From the NCBI RefSeq assembly GCF_001275135.1, contig NZ_LFQU01000005.1, positions 1 to 64,000 of the forward strand: 64,000 bases of DNA. Reading direction: 5' to 3'. Under the pieces are notes generated by a model that was not told where the DNA came from, did no database searches, and saw only the letters and a program-made list of their open reading frames with translations. Below are positions 53,336-63,209 of the stretch, piece by piece. This DNA comes from Xylanibacter rarus. GTDB lineage: Bacteria; Bacteroidota; Bacteroidia; Bacteroidales; Bacteroidaceae. How positions within the stretch are numbered: position 1 is the stretch's first letter; each line of letters starts with the position of its first letter. A program made the translations under genes and the position numbers.

Positions 53336-54051
53336 TCCTCCTCATAAATCAGATACAGCGTATTCGCATCCTTGTCCTGCAGCGCCTCGTAAGCTTCCCC
53401 GCTCATCACCTCATGCCGGTAGGCCAGCAGTCTCAGGCTGCCGCCTGTTCCGGTATATACGGCATCACCCAGCAGGTAGAGCTTGTCCGGCAGGATGGCT
53501 GTCCGGTCCGCATTCATGAATATGCCGGCAGGAGGCACACCCGCCACATCCCAGTCCCCGTACAGGGTGGAGTCCATGTGGTAGGCGAACTTCCCGGCAT
53601 CCGCTACATACACTACGCTGCCGCCCGGTTTGGTACTCTTGTCAGGTAAAACGTTGCCTGTTTCCATCCATGAGGAAAAGCGTGCGGTAGCCCCGCCGAT
53701 GGCTGCTGCCGTAGTCTGTTCCACCTTGGCAGCGGCGTTTTCTGCCTTGGCTGCCGCTTCGTTGGCCTTGGTGGCCGCTTCCGTGGCGGCCTGGGTCTTT
53801 TCCTCCAGTCCGGCTACGGCTCCTTCCGCTTTCTTGGCGGCAGCCAAGGCACGGGCGGCGGCATCGCTCGCAGGCTTCCCTATCAGTTCCAGGGGGACGT
53901 TCACCATCTTGCCGTCCTTCTCCCCGGGCAGTGATTTCACACCGCTCAGCGAGGTGACGGTCTCCAAGTCCTCCACGCCGGTAGAACTCTGGAGTACACG
54001 GTCCAGCACTTCCTGAACCAGTTCTTCTTGTGTCATTTCTGCCATACTCAT
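53332..54051 (-). CDS. Tail fibre-like protein with coiled coil
   Basis: Protein of 239 residues. A short N-terminal helical part (TQEELVQEVLDRVLQSSTG) is followed by an Ala/Lys/Glu-rich coiled coil (about 85-145: AAARALAAAKKAEGAVAGLEEK ... AAAKAENAAAKVEQT) and then a beta-rich C-terminal part (GSVVYVADAGKFAYHMDSTLYG ... LLGDAVYTGTGGSLRLLAYRHEVM). This is the layout of short trimeric tail fibres. It overlaps the genes on both sides by 4 bases, so it is translated as part of the tail operon. Confidence 0.65.
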   Translation of the reverse strand: MSMAEMTQEELVQEVLDRVLQSSTGVEDLETVTSLSGVKSLPGEKDGKMVNVPLELIGKPASDAAARALAAAKKAEGAVAGLEEKTQAATEAATKANEAAAKAENAAAKVEQTTAAAIGGATARFSSWMETGNVLPDKSTKPGGSVVYVADAGKFAYHMDSTLYGDWDVAGVPPAGIFMNADRTAILPDKLYLLGDAVYTGTGGSLRLLAYRHEVMSGEAYEALQDKDANTLYLIYEED

Positions 54052-54335
54052 TCGTTTTTATCGGTTTCTGACCCGCCCAGGATTTCGTTCAGGGCATCTA
54101 TCACATTGGGAAGACAATAGCGTTCCACCGCCATGTGTATCATCCCGGTTTCCTCATCGCTGAACTCGGTCTCGCCGGTACTCTCGAAAATCTTGAACGC
54201 AAGCCGATGGGCCTTGATGCCACTGACACGCGTATACAGCAAATCGGCTATCTGCTCACGTGCATCGAAAACCTCCCTCGTCTGACGGGTTATTCCGGTG
54301 GGAACGCTGAAATTCCTGAAATCTAACTTTTTCAT
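54048..54335 (-). CDS. Small phage protein upstream of the fibre gene
   Basis: Protein of 95 residues (MKKLDFRNFSVPTGITRQTREVFDAREQIADLLY ... MAVERYCLPNVIDALNEILG). Soluble, largely helical, without recognised family. It overlaps the fibre gene by 4 bases and lies 13 bases after the hub gene, so it is part of the tail operon. Proteins of this type and place are frequent in Bacteroidales siphophages; role unknown. Confidence 0.6.
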   Translation of the reverse strand: MKKLDFRNFSVPTGITRQTREVFDAREQIADLLYTRVSGIKAHRLAFKIFESTGETEFSDEETGMIHMAVERYCLPNVIDALNEILGGSETDKNE

Positions 54336-54348
54336 ATATATCTGTTTT

Positions 54349-57300
54349 TTAGGATGAATGATTCAATATCTGGTAACGGAATCCGTCCGCTTTTGTAATA
54401 AGTACCGTTACGGAGTCCCCGGATGCCATCTCGTAGTTTTGCAAATCTTCATTGTGGTTATAGATACCTTTTAGTATGATATTCTTTGAACCGGGTCTGA
54501 CCCTGAACGTGACAATGGCTGCAAAATCGGTAGGCAAGTAACTCATGCCGAACTTGTATGCCACAGAACTTTCCGACGGCAGCGTAACCTCTACCTTACT
54601 GTAGTTGGGTTCATTGTAATACATCAAAATGATATTGTGTTGTGAGAAATCCACCGTGTAGTTTCCACTTCCGAAGGTAAGCAGCTTGGCTTTCGTATTG
54701 ATAAACGCCGGGGCAAGTAATGCCGCATTGCTGCTGATACCGTAGTTCTTCGTACCGCCGGTAACATCTATAAACAATCCATAGTTCGCTTGGTCGAAGC
54801 CGTAATTCCCGTATATATTGGGGGCTGAGTTCACGATACGACCGACAGCGGTAAAAGCTCCTCCTGCAGAAGACGGTATCACATCATCACCGAACATCAC
54901 ATATCCTTTGCTGCCGCCGACACGGAAAAAATCATCATAAATGGCAAGACCGCCACCGCTCCCGTGAGAGTCGGCCACAGAACCGATACGGCCGTTCCCT
55001 ATCTCAAAGCCGCCGATTTTCCCTTTGCTGCTGTCTATCTCTCCGGTAAACTTACCGTTGGTCGTTTCAATGCTGCCGTCTTCCAGTATCTTGAAGTTGC
55101 CGTTGGCCGTTACCAGTCCCTCCAGCTGTATATGGTCGGCTGTCAGCTTGATTTTGCTCACGGTATTTCCGTACTCGTCCTCTTCCTCCACGCTCACCCC
55201 GATAAGGGCAATCTTTCCTGTATTGTCCTGCGCATACAGACCGGAACCTTCAGGCTTTATGACAAGCCCGGTCTCTTTCAGCGCATTACCGTCCTTGTCG
55301 AAGACCGCCGCTGAAATCTTTACCAGCCGGTCGCTCTGTTCGAACAGTGTACGGTACTTATAGGCCAGTGCGTCCGCCTTGTTGGTGCTGAACACCAGCA
55401 GCGAAATGTAAATCACGCCCGTAAACGACAGCTTGAAGTCGCCAGTGCCGTTCCAAAGTCCGTCCAACGTGAACATCTTCTCACCGCCAACGGGCAGGTC
55501 CTCTTCATGGCCGAACATGTTGAAGTTCTCAAACCCGGTCTTATCAGCGTTCACAAATTCTATTTTCAACCTTCCGGCCTTGATAACCCGGTAGCTGAAC
55601 GACAGATACACCACGCCGGGCACCCGTTCGCCCTGGCTGTTCGTCTGCCGGTACTCCGGTACCAGCCGGAAGTCCTCCAGTTTCTGCATGATATAGCTGT
55701 TCCGGATATAGGCATAAGGCACCTTGCCTTCGGTCCGTATCTCGGCATGGCCGTCCGGCTTCGTACCGTAAGGACCGCCGTTCGCCCAGATCCAGCGTCC
55801 GCCCAGGGTGAACAGCGTAGCCTTGCTGCCCGTCTTCCATTTGTCCATGCCGTCGGCAAAACTGCTGTTGTCCAGATAACTCTGTTCTTCGCGTATTTCC
55901 TTGCGCAAGCTTTCCACGGCTGAATGGATTTTCCCCTCGGTTATCTCAAACCGCGTCAGGATGTCCTCGCCCGTCATCAACACGAACGTACCCTTCAGCC
56001 ACACGTTGTCGGCATACAGGCCGTTTCCTTTCGGCTGTTTGTCTGCCGGGAAAGCGCTGCTCCTGATGCCGTCCAGCTTACCCAGCCGGCAACGAAGGCA
56101 GCCGTTGAAGTTCTTGGCCTTCACACCGTCCAGAATGTCGATACGGGGCTGCCCGTCCTCCGTGGCCGCAATGGATATAAGGTTCTGCCGGAGCGGGTTT
56201 TCGGTGTTGCCCATCAGCACGCACTCATCGCCTGCCTCCGGCTTCACCCCGCCAAACTCGCTTACCGGGACCAGCACACCGCCGGCTATCACCGAAGCCA
56301 CCTCCACCCAGTATGCTTTTAGTTTCTTACCACCCGTAACCGCACAGCGCATCAGGTCATGGGCCACAAAGCCCGATTCCTGCTCAAACACGATGCGGTA
56401 GTTGTCGCCCTGCTTCACCACGTCCTTGATCTTGCCGTTGGCAGCGGACACCACCAGCTGGCCGCACACGCTGCGCACCTTCTCGATCAGCAGTTCCAGC
56501 GCCACCAGGCTTTGCCGGGCAGTCACTTTGTCCACCGTCAGGTTTGTCAGTCCGGTCAGCTGGTCAATCCACAGCTGCCAGCCCTCACCGGTCAGCCCGT
56601 CCACAAACTCCGTGCTGCGCAGCAGTTCGCGGATCACGGCAGTCAAGTATTCGGCATTGCCCTCACCATCCACGATGCCGCAGGGCTTGCCGCCAGCAGC
56701 CTCGCCAAAGCTCACACCCTTCAGGAAGCGGATGGACTCTTTGGCTGTGTCCGGCTGGTTCTTGCTCAGGAACTCTTTCTGGCTGCACCGGGCGGAAAAC
56801 AGGTTGTTGTCCGTGGGCAGCGTCTTGTCCCAGCTTCGTATGATGTCCGGAAGGGCAGCGCCTTCCGTCTTTGATTTCGTATAGCTTTTCAGCGCACCGA
56901 TGCTGTCCGTCACCTTGTCGAACTTGCCCACCTGCAGCGCATCGCTTATCTCGATGTCCATCTGCCCGGGTTCGTTCACCTTGCGGCTGATCTTGGTGAT
57001 ACGGCTCTGACGGTAGCCTTTTTCCGGGAAATACTTCCGGCTCTCCAGCTTCACCCGTCTGCCCACAAACAGGTCTATGCCGTGCTCCTCGATGTATACC
57101 GGGTCTGTCGGGGCTTTGTAGGCGGCAATGTCCAGCCAGTGGTCCCGGTTGTACTCGTCCACCGCAACCGCAAACTCCTCTTCGGCCAGCCGGTAATACT
57201 CATCCGGCATCCGGATATTCCACAGGATATAGGTGTCGCCTGCTCGGGGCACCAGCTTGCCGCCCGGCAGCTGGGTGTCGTCATCGTAGGGCCAGATGGT

Positions 57301-58329
57301 GATCAGTTCGAATTCACGTGCCGCGCTGTCGTAGTTCACCTCAAAATAGTGGTCGTCACTCTCCCCGAGTCCGGCCAGGTCGCCTGTCTGGAACGACACA
57401 CGTTTTGTCTCACCCGCCAGCTCGTACAGGTTGGGGTCAAAGTCCAGTTCCCCGTCCCGGAAATAATAGACGGTGAATTTGTTTCCTTCATCGTCTGCCA
57501 CCTCCTCGCTGCGAACCGAGCTCACCGTACCGACCCGACGGGGGAAGATGCCGCTGAAAGCATCCTGCTCGTAATGGTCATAGATGCCATATTCCTCCAC
57601 GCCCTGCTCGATGTACTTCCTGCCGCCGGGAAGCATCAGACGCGGGCTGCCGTATTTCTCCGCATCGATGTTGCGGGTCGAGCCTACCGGGAACAGGCGC
57701 GTATAGAATTTGGCCGTGTTGCTCGTATCTCTTTCCAGGGAGGTCAGCCCCTTGCCATAGCCAAGTGTGATTTCTTCCCCGTGTTCGCAGCGGCACACGT
57801 TCACAGTCTGCCCCTCAACCCACCATTCCACCTTGCCGCCTGCCTTTTCCGCGATGGCTTTCAGCGCTTCGTCGCAGTACATCCCCTCGTAGTCTATCGT
57901 GATCAGCTCCGTACCTTCCACCGTACCCGTCTTCCAGTCAGTAATGTGGCCCATGCCGTTATTGATAGCCTTCACCACCATCGCCACATGCTCGCGGGGC
58001 GTGGCCGTCAGGGTAAACAGGGGGTTGGTGTCCCCGTCCGTCGTCTCCAGCACCAGGAACCGCTTGATCAGGCTCTCGATACCGTACAGCTTCAGGTTAT
58101 ACTCCCATTCACCATCGCTCACCTGCTTCGGCGTGTAGCGTTCTGTCAGCCAGTACCGTTCGCCCAGATAGTCCGTGTAGTCGTTCACGTCCAGGGGCAG
58201 GAAGGCATAATAGCTGAACGACAGGGAAAGCACATTGTCTCCCTGCACTTCCTTGCTTTGCGTCGAGCTGTCGTTCACGGCCACATCCGCACGCTTGGTT
58301 CCGGCTTTATCATATATCGTTAGAAGCAT
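54349..58329 (-). CDS. Baseplate hub / tail-associated (Tal-like) protein
   Basis: Large structural protein of 1326 residues. The N-terminal 500 residues look like the gp27/Tal hub fold: YWLTERYTPKQVSDGEWEYNLKLYGIESLIKRF and GGKVEWWVEGQTVNVCRCEHGEEITLGYGKGLTSLERD, followed by a SRKYFPEKGYRQSRITKISR beta domain. The middle carries coiled and Ig-like parts (GKIHSAVESLRKEIREEQ). The C-terminal 250 residues are a collagen-free beta structure with LEGLVTANGNFKILEDGSIETTNGKFTG-type segments. It closes the tail tip and may carry peptidase activity as in Tal proteins, but no catalytic site is assigned. It lies between the distal tail and fibre genes. Confidence 0.78.
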   Translation of the reverse strand: MLLTIYDKAGTKRADVAVNDSSTQSKEVQGDNVLSLSFSYYAFLPLDVNDYTDYLGERYWLTERYTPKQVSDGEWEYNLKLYGIESLIKRFLVLETTDGDTNPLFTLTATPREHVAMVVKAINNGMGHITDWKTGTVEGTELITIDYEGMYCDEALKAIAEKAGGKVEWWVEGQTVNVCRCEHGEEITLGYGKGLTSLERDTSNTAKFYTRLFPVGSTRNIDAEKYGSPRLMLPGGRKYIEQGVEEYGIYDHYEQDAFSGIFPRRVGTVSSVRSEEVADDEGNKFTVYYFRDGELDFDPNLYELAGETKRVSFQTGDLAGLGESDDHYFEVNYDSAAREFELITIWPYDDDTQLPGGKLVPRAGDTYILWNIRMPDEYYRLAEEEFAVAVDEYNRDHWLDIAAYKAPTDPVYIEEHGIDLFVGRRVKLESRKYFPEKGYRQSRITKISRKVNEPGQMDIEISDALQVGKFDKVTDSIGALKSYTKSKTEGAALPDIIRSWDKTLPTDNNLFSARCSQKEFLSKNQPDTAKESIRFLKGVSFGEAAGGKPCGIVDGEGNAEYLTAVIRELLRSTEFVDGLTGEGWQLWIDQLTGLTNLTVDKVTARQSLVALELLIEKVRSVCGQLVVSAANGKIKDVVKQGDNYRIVFEQESGFVAHDLMRCAVTGGKKLKAYWVEVASVIAGGVLVPVSEFGGVKPEAGDECVLMGNTENPLRQNLISIAATEDGQPRIDILDGVKAKNFNGCLRCRLGKLDGIRSSAFPADKQPKGNGLYADNVWLKGTFVLMTGEDILTRFEITEGKIHSAVESLRKEIREEQSYLDNSSFADGMDKWKTGSKATLFTLGGRWIWANGGPYGTKPDGHAEIRTEGKVPYAYIRNSYIMQKLEDFRLVPEYRQTNSQGERVPGVVYLSFSYRVIKAGRLKIEFVNADKTGFENFNMFGHEEDLPVGGEKMFTLDGLWNGTGDFKLSFTGVIYISLLVFSTNKADALAYKYRTLFEQSDRLVKISAAVFDKDGNALKETGLVIKPEGSGLYAQDNTGKIALIGVSVEEEDEYGNTVSKIKLTADHIQLEGLVTANGNFKILEDGSIETTNGKFTGEIDSSKGKIGGFEIGNGRIGSVADSHGSGGGLAIYDDFFRVGGSKGYVMFGDDVIPSSAGGAFTAVGRIVNSAPNIYGNYGFDQANYGLFIDVTGGTKNYGISSNAALLAPAFINTKAKLLTFGSGNYTVDFSQHNIILMYYNEPNYSKVEVTLPSESSVAYKFGMSYLPTDFAAIVTFRVRPGSKNIILKGIYNHNEDLQNYEMASGDSVTVLITKADGFRYQILNHSS

Positions 58330-58350
58330 ATTCTAATAGCGTTTGAATGG

Positions 58351-58815
58351 TTATATAATCGGTTTCGGTTCCCGGAACTTTACCCGGAACTTTCCGGCAT
58401 GCACACCTTCCGTCCACAGATAGGTCAGCGGGGTGAACTTCGTACAGTCGGCATACTTCACCCGCAGCTGCAGATCCAGCTGGGGGAAACGGATCTCCAG
58501 CCAGCCGTCCTTCCCTTGCTTCAGGAAATTCACAAAGGCAAAGTACTGCTTCATCCAGCCTGCCTGGGTCTTGTTGTAAAGCGCAAAATGCAGCGTCACG
58601 TCACGCGCTTCATTCCGTGGGGTCAGCACGGGGCTGTATTTTTCCCCGTGCTCTTCCCGTATGTCCACAGCCGTATCCTTCTTGGCCTTGCTCGGGGTCA
58701 GGATGGCCGTCAGGTTCTCCATGCCCCCGCGCCGGTCTTCCACCAGGAACACGCCGTATTCCGTCCAGATGTCCGTGCCGTTCACCAGCACCAGTCCGCT
58801 CAGTATATTGCCCAT
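58351..58815 (-). CDS. Distal tail-like protein
   Basis: Protein of 154 residues: LVLVNGTDIWTEYGVFLVED, then a beta-rich core (YSPVLTPRNEARDVTLHFALYNKT, KDGWLEIRFPQLDLQLRVKYADCTKF) ending in KFRVKFREPKPII. This is the size and layout of the ring-forming Dit N-terminal domain that connects tail tube and hub. Position between tape measure (1-base gap) and hub (21-base gap) supports this. Sequence identity to named Dit proteins cannot be assessed here. Confidence 0.65.
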   Translation of the reverse strand: MGNILSGLVLVNGTDIWTEYGVFLVEDRRGGMENLTAILTPSKAKKDTAVDIREEHGEKYSPVLTPRNEARDVTLHFALYNKTQAGWMKQYFAFVNFLKQGKDGWLEIRFPQLDLQLRVKYADCTKFTPLTYLWTEGVHAGKFRVKFREPKPII

Positions 58816-58816
58816 A

Positions 58817-61800
58817 TCACTTCACTTTTAGTCCGTCACGTATCATTTTCTTTATCACTTCCTTCAGTTCGCCCAGGTGTCCGGCGCTCACACCGGTGTT
58901 CTCGGCTATCCGGGCCAGATGCCCTTCAGCCGTGTCCATCTTCTCCACCACGCTTTCCAGCCGGTCGTCCATGCTGCTCCAGTGCTGCAGCCCGCCGGTG
59001 AACATGCCCTCCAGCTTCGTGCCCTGGTCCTGCGTCATGGCCGTAAAGCCGCCCGCTTTCGCACTTTGGCTCGTACCGCCCTGCTGCGTCTTGTCATAAC
59101 CGGTGGCTGCCGCCAGGTTGTCACGCAGGGCAAGGGCTTCATCCATATACTGCATGTACTCTTCCATCAGCGCGTTCCGTTCCGCCTCGGTCAGTTCGTT
59201 GTCCTCCATGGCCTTGCCGAACTTCTCCCACCAGCCTTTCAGTTTGTCGCTGTACATCTCACCGATCTTGTTGCTCAGCATCGCCCGCATGAAGTACTCG
59301 GATATATCCTCCGCCGCATCCTTGGCACCGTACTTCATGTTCATCAGGTTGTCGATGAAGCTGCTGTACATACCGTCGAACGAAATGCCCGTCAGCCCTT
59401 CATACAGCTGGTCGGTCAGTTCCTCCAGCTTGCCGGCCTGGTCTATGTAGTCATCCAGTTTCTCGGTCAGTCGCCCGCCATAGCCTCCCTTACCGGTATT
59501 CTGGATTTGCGTCCACATATCCACGTTGCTGCGCAGTGCCTTCATTTCCTCCGGGCTCAGGCTCCACAGGTTCCCGTCCCACTGGCGGCCGATCTGTCCG
59601 CTCAGTTTGTCTATCTGTGCCTGGTTGAAACCGCCCCAGTAGTAGTTCCAGCTGTGGTGACTTCCGTGGTAGCCGGCTTGCGCCATAGCCATCTGCAGGT
59701 AGTTCGAATTCGTTTCCTGCTGCATCTTGTACGCGTCGCGGTAAGCCGCCACACTCTTCGTCCCCTGGCTCTGCTTGATGGTGTCGGTCAGATCCTCTAT
59801 CGAGGTCTGCAGCAGCTCGTTCCGGTCTGTAAGACGGTCTATAGCCGCCTGCACTTCCTTGGCGTTCCCGCCGATGCCGAACAGTTTGTTGAAACCTCCG
59901 AAAGACACCGTGTTCAGCAATCCCCCGATACCTTTCACAAGGGAACCGCCTATCTGTTTGAACAGGTCTCCGCTGAGGATATTGTCGAGTATTCCGGTTA
60001 TCGCATTGAAAATGGTGTCTATCAATGATGAGATAATCGGGCCAATACCGTCTTTCAGCAAATCCAGTATGGAGAGAATGGCCGATATGATCTGCCCGAT
60101 GACTCCGGCACTTGACAGGGTTTCGGACATCCGGCTGATGGCATCGCCGACCTTGCCTCCGATATTCAGTTTTGAAAGACCGGTAAGCATGTTCTGGATT
60201 CCTTCAAATGATCCCTGCAAGGTTCCGCTCGCAAAGCCGTGCAACCCGTTGGATACCATGTTCAATCCGTCAACCGTGTCCCGGGAGGCACTTTTCACCT
60301 CCCCGGCAAGCGCCTTCATTTCAGAGGTGGCGTTCAGGTATTCTTCGTCAGCTGAAATGCTGGACGATTGGGCCGTTTGAAGAGCGATTTTAGTACGTTC
60401 TATTTCTGCCTGGTTACCGCTTTCAAGAGCCTTGTTGTAATCGGTCTGCGCCGCTTTTAACCGAATGAATGCCGCTTCCTGCTGCAGTTCCGCATTTTGC
60501 ACGCGTGTTACGGCATCCCCCAAAGCGTGCATCTGCGTTTGCAGCCGGGCAAAATCCAATGTCCCGTTGCCACCGGGGAGCATGCTTTGAATCCGTTCGA
60601 TGGCATCGTAAACGACCTGCTGGTCTGCGGCTCCCGTTTTTTTGAACTCATCCGTCTTGACATACTGTTTAAGCTCGCCAAGCAGGTTCTTCATCTGGTC
60701 TGCAAGCAGACCGGTCAAATCCCCGAACGCTGCTCCCCAGTCTATCTTCTGGGTAAGGGCTTCCATGTCCACTTTGTGCACAGCCGCATCACGCTGCTTC
60801 TCCAAAGTCAGCCTTTCTCCCTGGGACTGTGCCTTGCGGATTTTCTCGGCATATTCTTCAGCGATGGCCAGTTTCTGCTGCTGGAAGGTCCCGTATTCCT
60901 TCAGATAGTCACGCATGGCTTCCGCCTCTTCCCTGTACACGTCCGCCTCCGCTTTTTTCCTTGACTCGGTGTTTGAGGCACGGGCTTTTTCAAGTTCATC
61001 CTGTTGCTCCCGGGTAAGTCCGTTATCTCCGGTGGAAAGACCGGCTTCCTTGTTCTCACGCTTCCAGTCGGCTTCCTGCCGGTTTATTTCTTCTTTCCGG
61101 GCGTTATAGTCATATTCGATTTGTGCCAGTTTCTTTTCGGTACCGGCTTGCATACGGTCTATCTCTTCCTTCCGGTTCTCGGCCTGCAGGGCGGCAAGAT
61201 CCTGCGCCAGCCTGCGCTCTGTGGCAAGCCGTTGCTTGGCTTCCGCTTCCGGATTCTTCCCGGACTGCTTGGGGTCGATATGTCCGCCGATATGTCCGCC
61301 GATATTTCCTTTTTTGGCTGCTTCTGCCGCTTTCTTTACCTCTTCCTCCGCTTTTTTCAGATAACCGTCGCGTTTGTTTTCGGCATTTTTCAACAGTATG
61401 TCATAAGCTTCCTGATCATGTTTCTTAATGGCAGCCTGTGCATCATAGAACTGCCCGGATTCTGCCATGCTTGACTGCATGATATATTGTCCCCATTTCC
61501 CGAAAAAACCCATGGCGCTTTCCGCCTCTTCCGGTTTCTGCGCCTTGACTTTATTCACCTCTTCATCGGCTTCTGCAGCTTTTTTTACAAGGTTCTGGAC
61601 ATTGGCCTGGTGCAGCAGGACCTGTACATAGTCCTCGCTCTTTTGGATAAGGGTATCATACCATTCGGAAAGTGTTTTATAATACCCGAAAGATTCCCCG
61701 TACTTGCGGTTCAGTTCCTCCACCTTCGCCTTTTCCTGTTCCTTGCTGCCGGTGAAGTTCTTTATTTCATCGATGACCGATTTCAGTTCGAAGCGGGTAC

Positions 61801-62476
61801 GCACCATCTGGGCACGGCCGTCCTTCTCTATCTCGGTCATTTCCTTGACTGATACGTTGAATTCATCCACGCCTTTTTTGGCACTGAACAGGTTTTTCGT
61901 CCAATCCCAGATTTCATCACCGTACATTACCAGCAGCATGATGCCGGTGGTCATGGCCGTCTGCCAGGAAAAGAGCGAGGACAGGACCTGTTTCCATACC
62001 GGTGTGCCTTTCTTGCCTGACTTCTGCAGCTCATCATATTCCTTACGGGCACGGGCCAGTTCGTCCGTAAAAATCGGCAGGTTGTTGGATATGGCCAGAA
62101 AGAACATCTGCGGTCCCATGGCCAAAGAAGGCATTTCACGGGCCATCTGCTGGATGCTGTTGTGAAGCCCGTTGAACTGGCGCTGTGCATTGGGCATGTC
62201 TGCAGGGGTGACCTGCACGGATTCCGATTCCTCCTGCAGCAGTTTCAGTTTGCCGCGCAATTCCTCAAGCTGCTTCTCCAGTGCATGGATCTGCGCGATA
62301 TTGGCACTCTGGTCCAGATTGGGGGCAGCCGTCTCCCCGGCAAGGCGCAGCCTTTCCAGTTCAGCCTCCAGCAGCCTGACGGTATTACGCAGTTCCAGCG
62401 CCTCACGTTCGGCCTTGTTCATGCCGGGCGTGAGTTTGTCCTTCATCAAAAATTCAACTTCTACAGGTTTGCTCAT
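58817..62476 (-). CDS. Tail tape measure protein
   Basis: Protein of 1219 residues that sets the tail length and is ejected with the DNA. The N-terminal third is coiled coil (KLTPGMNKAEREALELRNTVRLLEAELERL). Charged helical repeats follow to about residue 600 (EAEAKQRLATERRLAQDLAAL). Then come hydrophobic segments (about 780-860: VGDAISRMSETLSSAGVIGQIISAILSILDLL, IGPIISSLIDTIFNAITGILDNI) and a Gly/Gln/Tyr-rich C-terminal part. Its ATG overlaps the end of the chaperone's downstream frame by 4 bases, as usual for siphophages. Confidence 0.9.
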   Translation of the reverse strand: MSKPVEVEFLMKDKLTPGMNKAEREALELRNTVRLLEAELERLRLAGETAAPNLDQSANIAQIHALEKQLEELRGKLKLLQEESESVQVTPADMPNAQRQFNGLHNSIQQMAREMPSLAMGPQMFFLAISNNLPIFTDELARARKEYDELQKSGKKGTPVWKQVLSSLFSWQTAMTTGIMLLVMYGDEIWDWTKNLFSAKKGVDEFNVSVKEMTEIEKDGRAQMVRTRFELKSVIDEIKNFTGSKEQEKAKVEELNRKYGESFGYYKTLSEWYDTLIQKSEDYVQVLLHQANVQNLVKKAAEADEEVNKVKAQKPEEAESAMGFFGKWGQYIMQSSMAESGQFYDAQAAIKKHDQEAYDILLKNAENKRDGYLKKAEEEVKKAAEAAKKGNIGGHIGGHIDPKQSGKNPEAEAKQRLATERRLAQDLAALQAENRKEEIDRMQAGTEKKLAQIEYDYNARKEEINRQEADWKRENKEAGLSTGDNGLTREQQDELEKARASNTESRKKAEADVYREEAEAMRDYLKEYGTFQQQKLAIAEEYAEKIRKAQSQGERLTLEKQRDAAVHKVDMEALTQKIDWGAAFGDLTGLLADQMKNLLGELKQYVKTDEFKKTGAADQQVVYDAIERIQSMLPGGNGTLDFARLQTQMHALGDAVTRVQNAELQQEAAFIRLKAAQTDYNKALESGNQAEIERTKIALQTAQSSSISADEEYLNATSEMKALAGEVKSASRDTVDGLNMVSNGLHGFASGTLQGSFEGIQNMLTGLSKLNIGGKVGDAISRMSETLSSAGVIGQIISAILSILDLLKDGIGPIISSLIDTIFNAITGILDNILSGDLFKQIGGSLVKGIGGLLNTVSFGGFNKLFGIGGNAKEVQAAIDRLTDRNELLQTSIEDLTDTIKQSQGTKSVAAYRDAYKMQQETNSNYLQMAMAQAGYHGSHHSWNYYWGGFNQAQIDKLSGQIGRQWDGNLWSLSPEEMKALRSNVDMWTQIQNTGKGGYGGRLTEKLDDYIDQAGKLEELTDQLYEGLTGISFDGMYSSFIDNLMNMKYGAKDAAEDISEYFMRAMLSNKIGEMYSDKLKGWWEKFGKAMEDNELTEAERNALMEEYMQYMDEALALRDNLAAATGYDKTQQGGTSQSAKAGGFTAMTQDQGTKLEGMFTGGLQHWSSMDDRLESVVEKMDTAEGHLARIAENTGVSAGHLGELKEVIKKMIRDGLKVK

Positions 62477-62727
62477 TCCAGTTTGCTTTGAAAAAATCCT
62501 ACTATATCGTTCGCTTCATCCTCGGCGCTGTGTTCCGGTCTGGGAGCACCGTTTCCGCCGCCTTGCTTTTTCCGCACATACCGCGGCGCGTCGCTCAGCA
62601 TCATGATCAGCGTCTGGTAATTCACCCCATCAAGGATGTAATCCACGCTCCAGCCGGTCGCCGATGCAATCTGCCACACGAAGCCGAAAGGGCTATGGGA
62701 ACCTTCATACCGGGTTCTTAACTCCCC
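62473..62727 (-). CDS. Downstream (-1) frame of the tail assembly chaperone
   Basis: The last 84 codons, open until just before the tape measure start, encode FGFVWQIASATGWSVDYILDGVNYQT and MMMLSDAP-like text typical of the T part of G/GT chaperones. No start codon is suitably placed to begin it. It is reached by a -1 slip from the upstream gene at the GGGG run (plus positions 62724-62727), just before that gene's stop at 62718-62720. The fused product would be about 244 residues. Confidence 0.65.
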   Translation of the reverse strand, partial: GELRTRYEGSHSPFGFVWQIASATGWSVDYILDGVNYQTLIMMLSDAPRYVRKKQGGGNGAPRPEHSAEDEANDIVGFFQSKLE

Positions 62728-63206
62728 TTCCTTGCCTGGCTCAGTCTCGGAGTCATCGGGTTCGCCCGCGCTGTCGAGCTGATAATACGCATAAAATCCT
62801 TCGTGCCCATCAGACGCTCGAATGTTCGGAACATGGCCGTCAGATAACGCCACTCCACAAAGTTCCGCAGTACCCACGCTGTCACCCCGATGCCCACGTG
62901 CCGCGACACGTATCCCCGGCATACCGTATAGGCCAGCAGGCGGCTCACAGCCTTACCATGCTCCGCCACAAAGGCCAGTTCCTCGGTCTTGTCCTTCGGT
63001 TGCCAATCGGGTTTGACACCCGTCTTCAGGTATTCCCGCGCCAGCAGAATCTGACCCCGCAGCCTCGGACGCTTCATCGTCACACGCACCTCCACCGGGC
63101 GTTTCAGCCACGGAAGCTTCCACCTTTTAAGAGGTACGGACACGCCGCTGTCAAGCAGCGCGTCCGCACACTCCATCTCTATCAGTTGTTCCAAACGGTC
63201 AGCCAT
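62718..63206 (-). CDS. Tail assembly chaperone, upstream (G) frame
   Basis: Protein of 162 residues (MADRLEQLIEMECADALLDSGVSVPLKRWKLPW ... TARANPMTPRLSQARKGS). Basic, helical, with no enzymatic motif. Its place, 3 bases after the tail tube gene and directly before the tape measure, together with an overlapping -1 frame, fits the G protein of the G/GT chaperone pair that coats the tape measure during tail assembly. The stop lies 4 codons after a possible slippery AAGGGGAG. Confidence 0.72.
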   Translation of the reverse strand: MADRLEQLIEMECADALLDSGVSVPLKRWKLPWLKRPVEVRVTMKRPRLRGQILLAREYLKTGVKPDWQPKDKTEELAFVAEHGKAVSRLLAYTVCRGYVSRHVGIGVTAWVLRNFVEWRYLTAMFRTFERLMGTKDFMRIISSTARANPMTPRLSQARKGS

Positions 63207-63209
63207 ACG

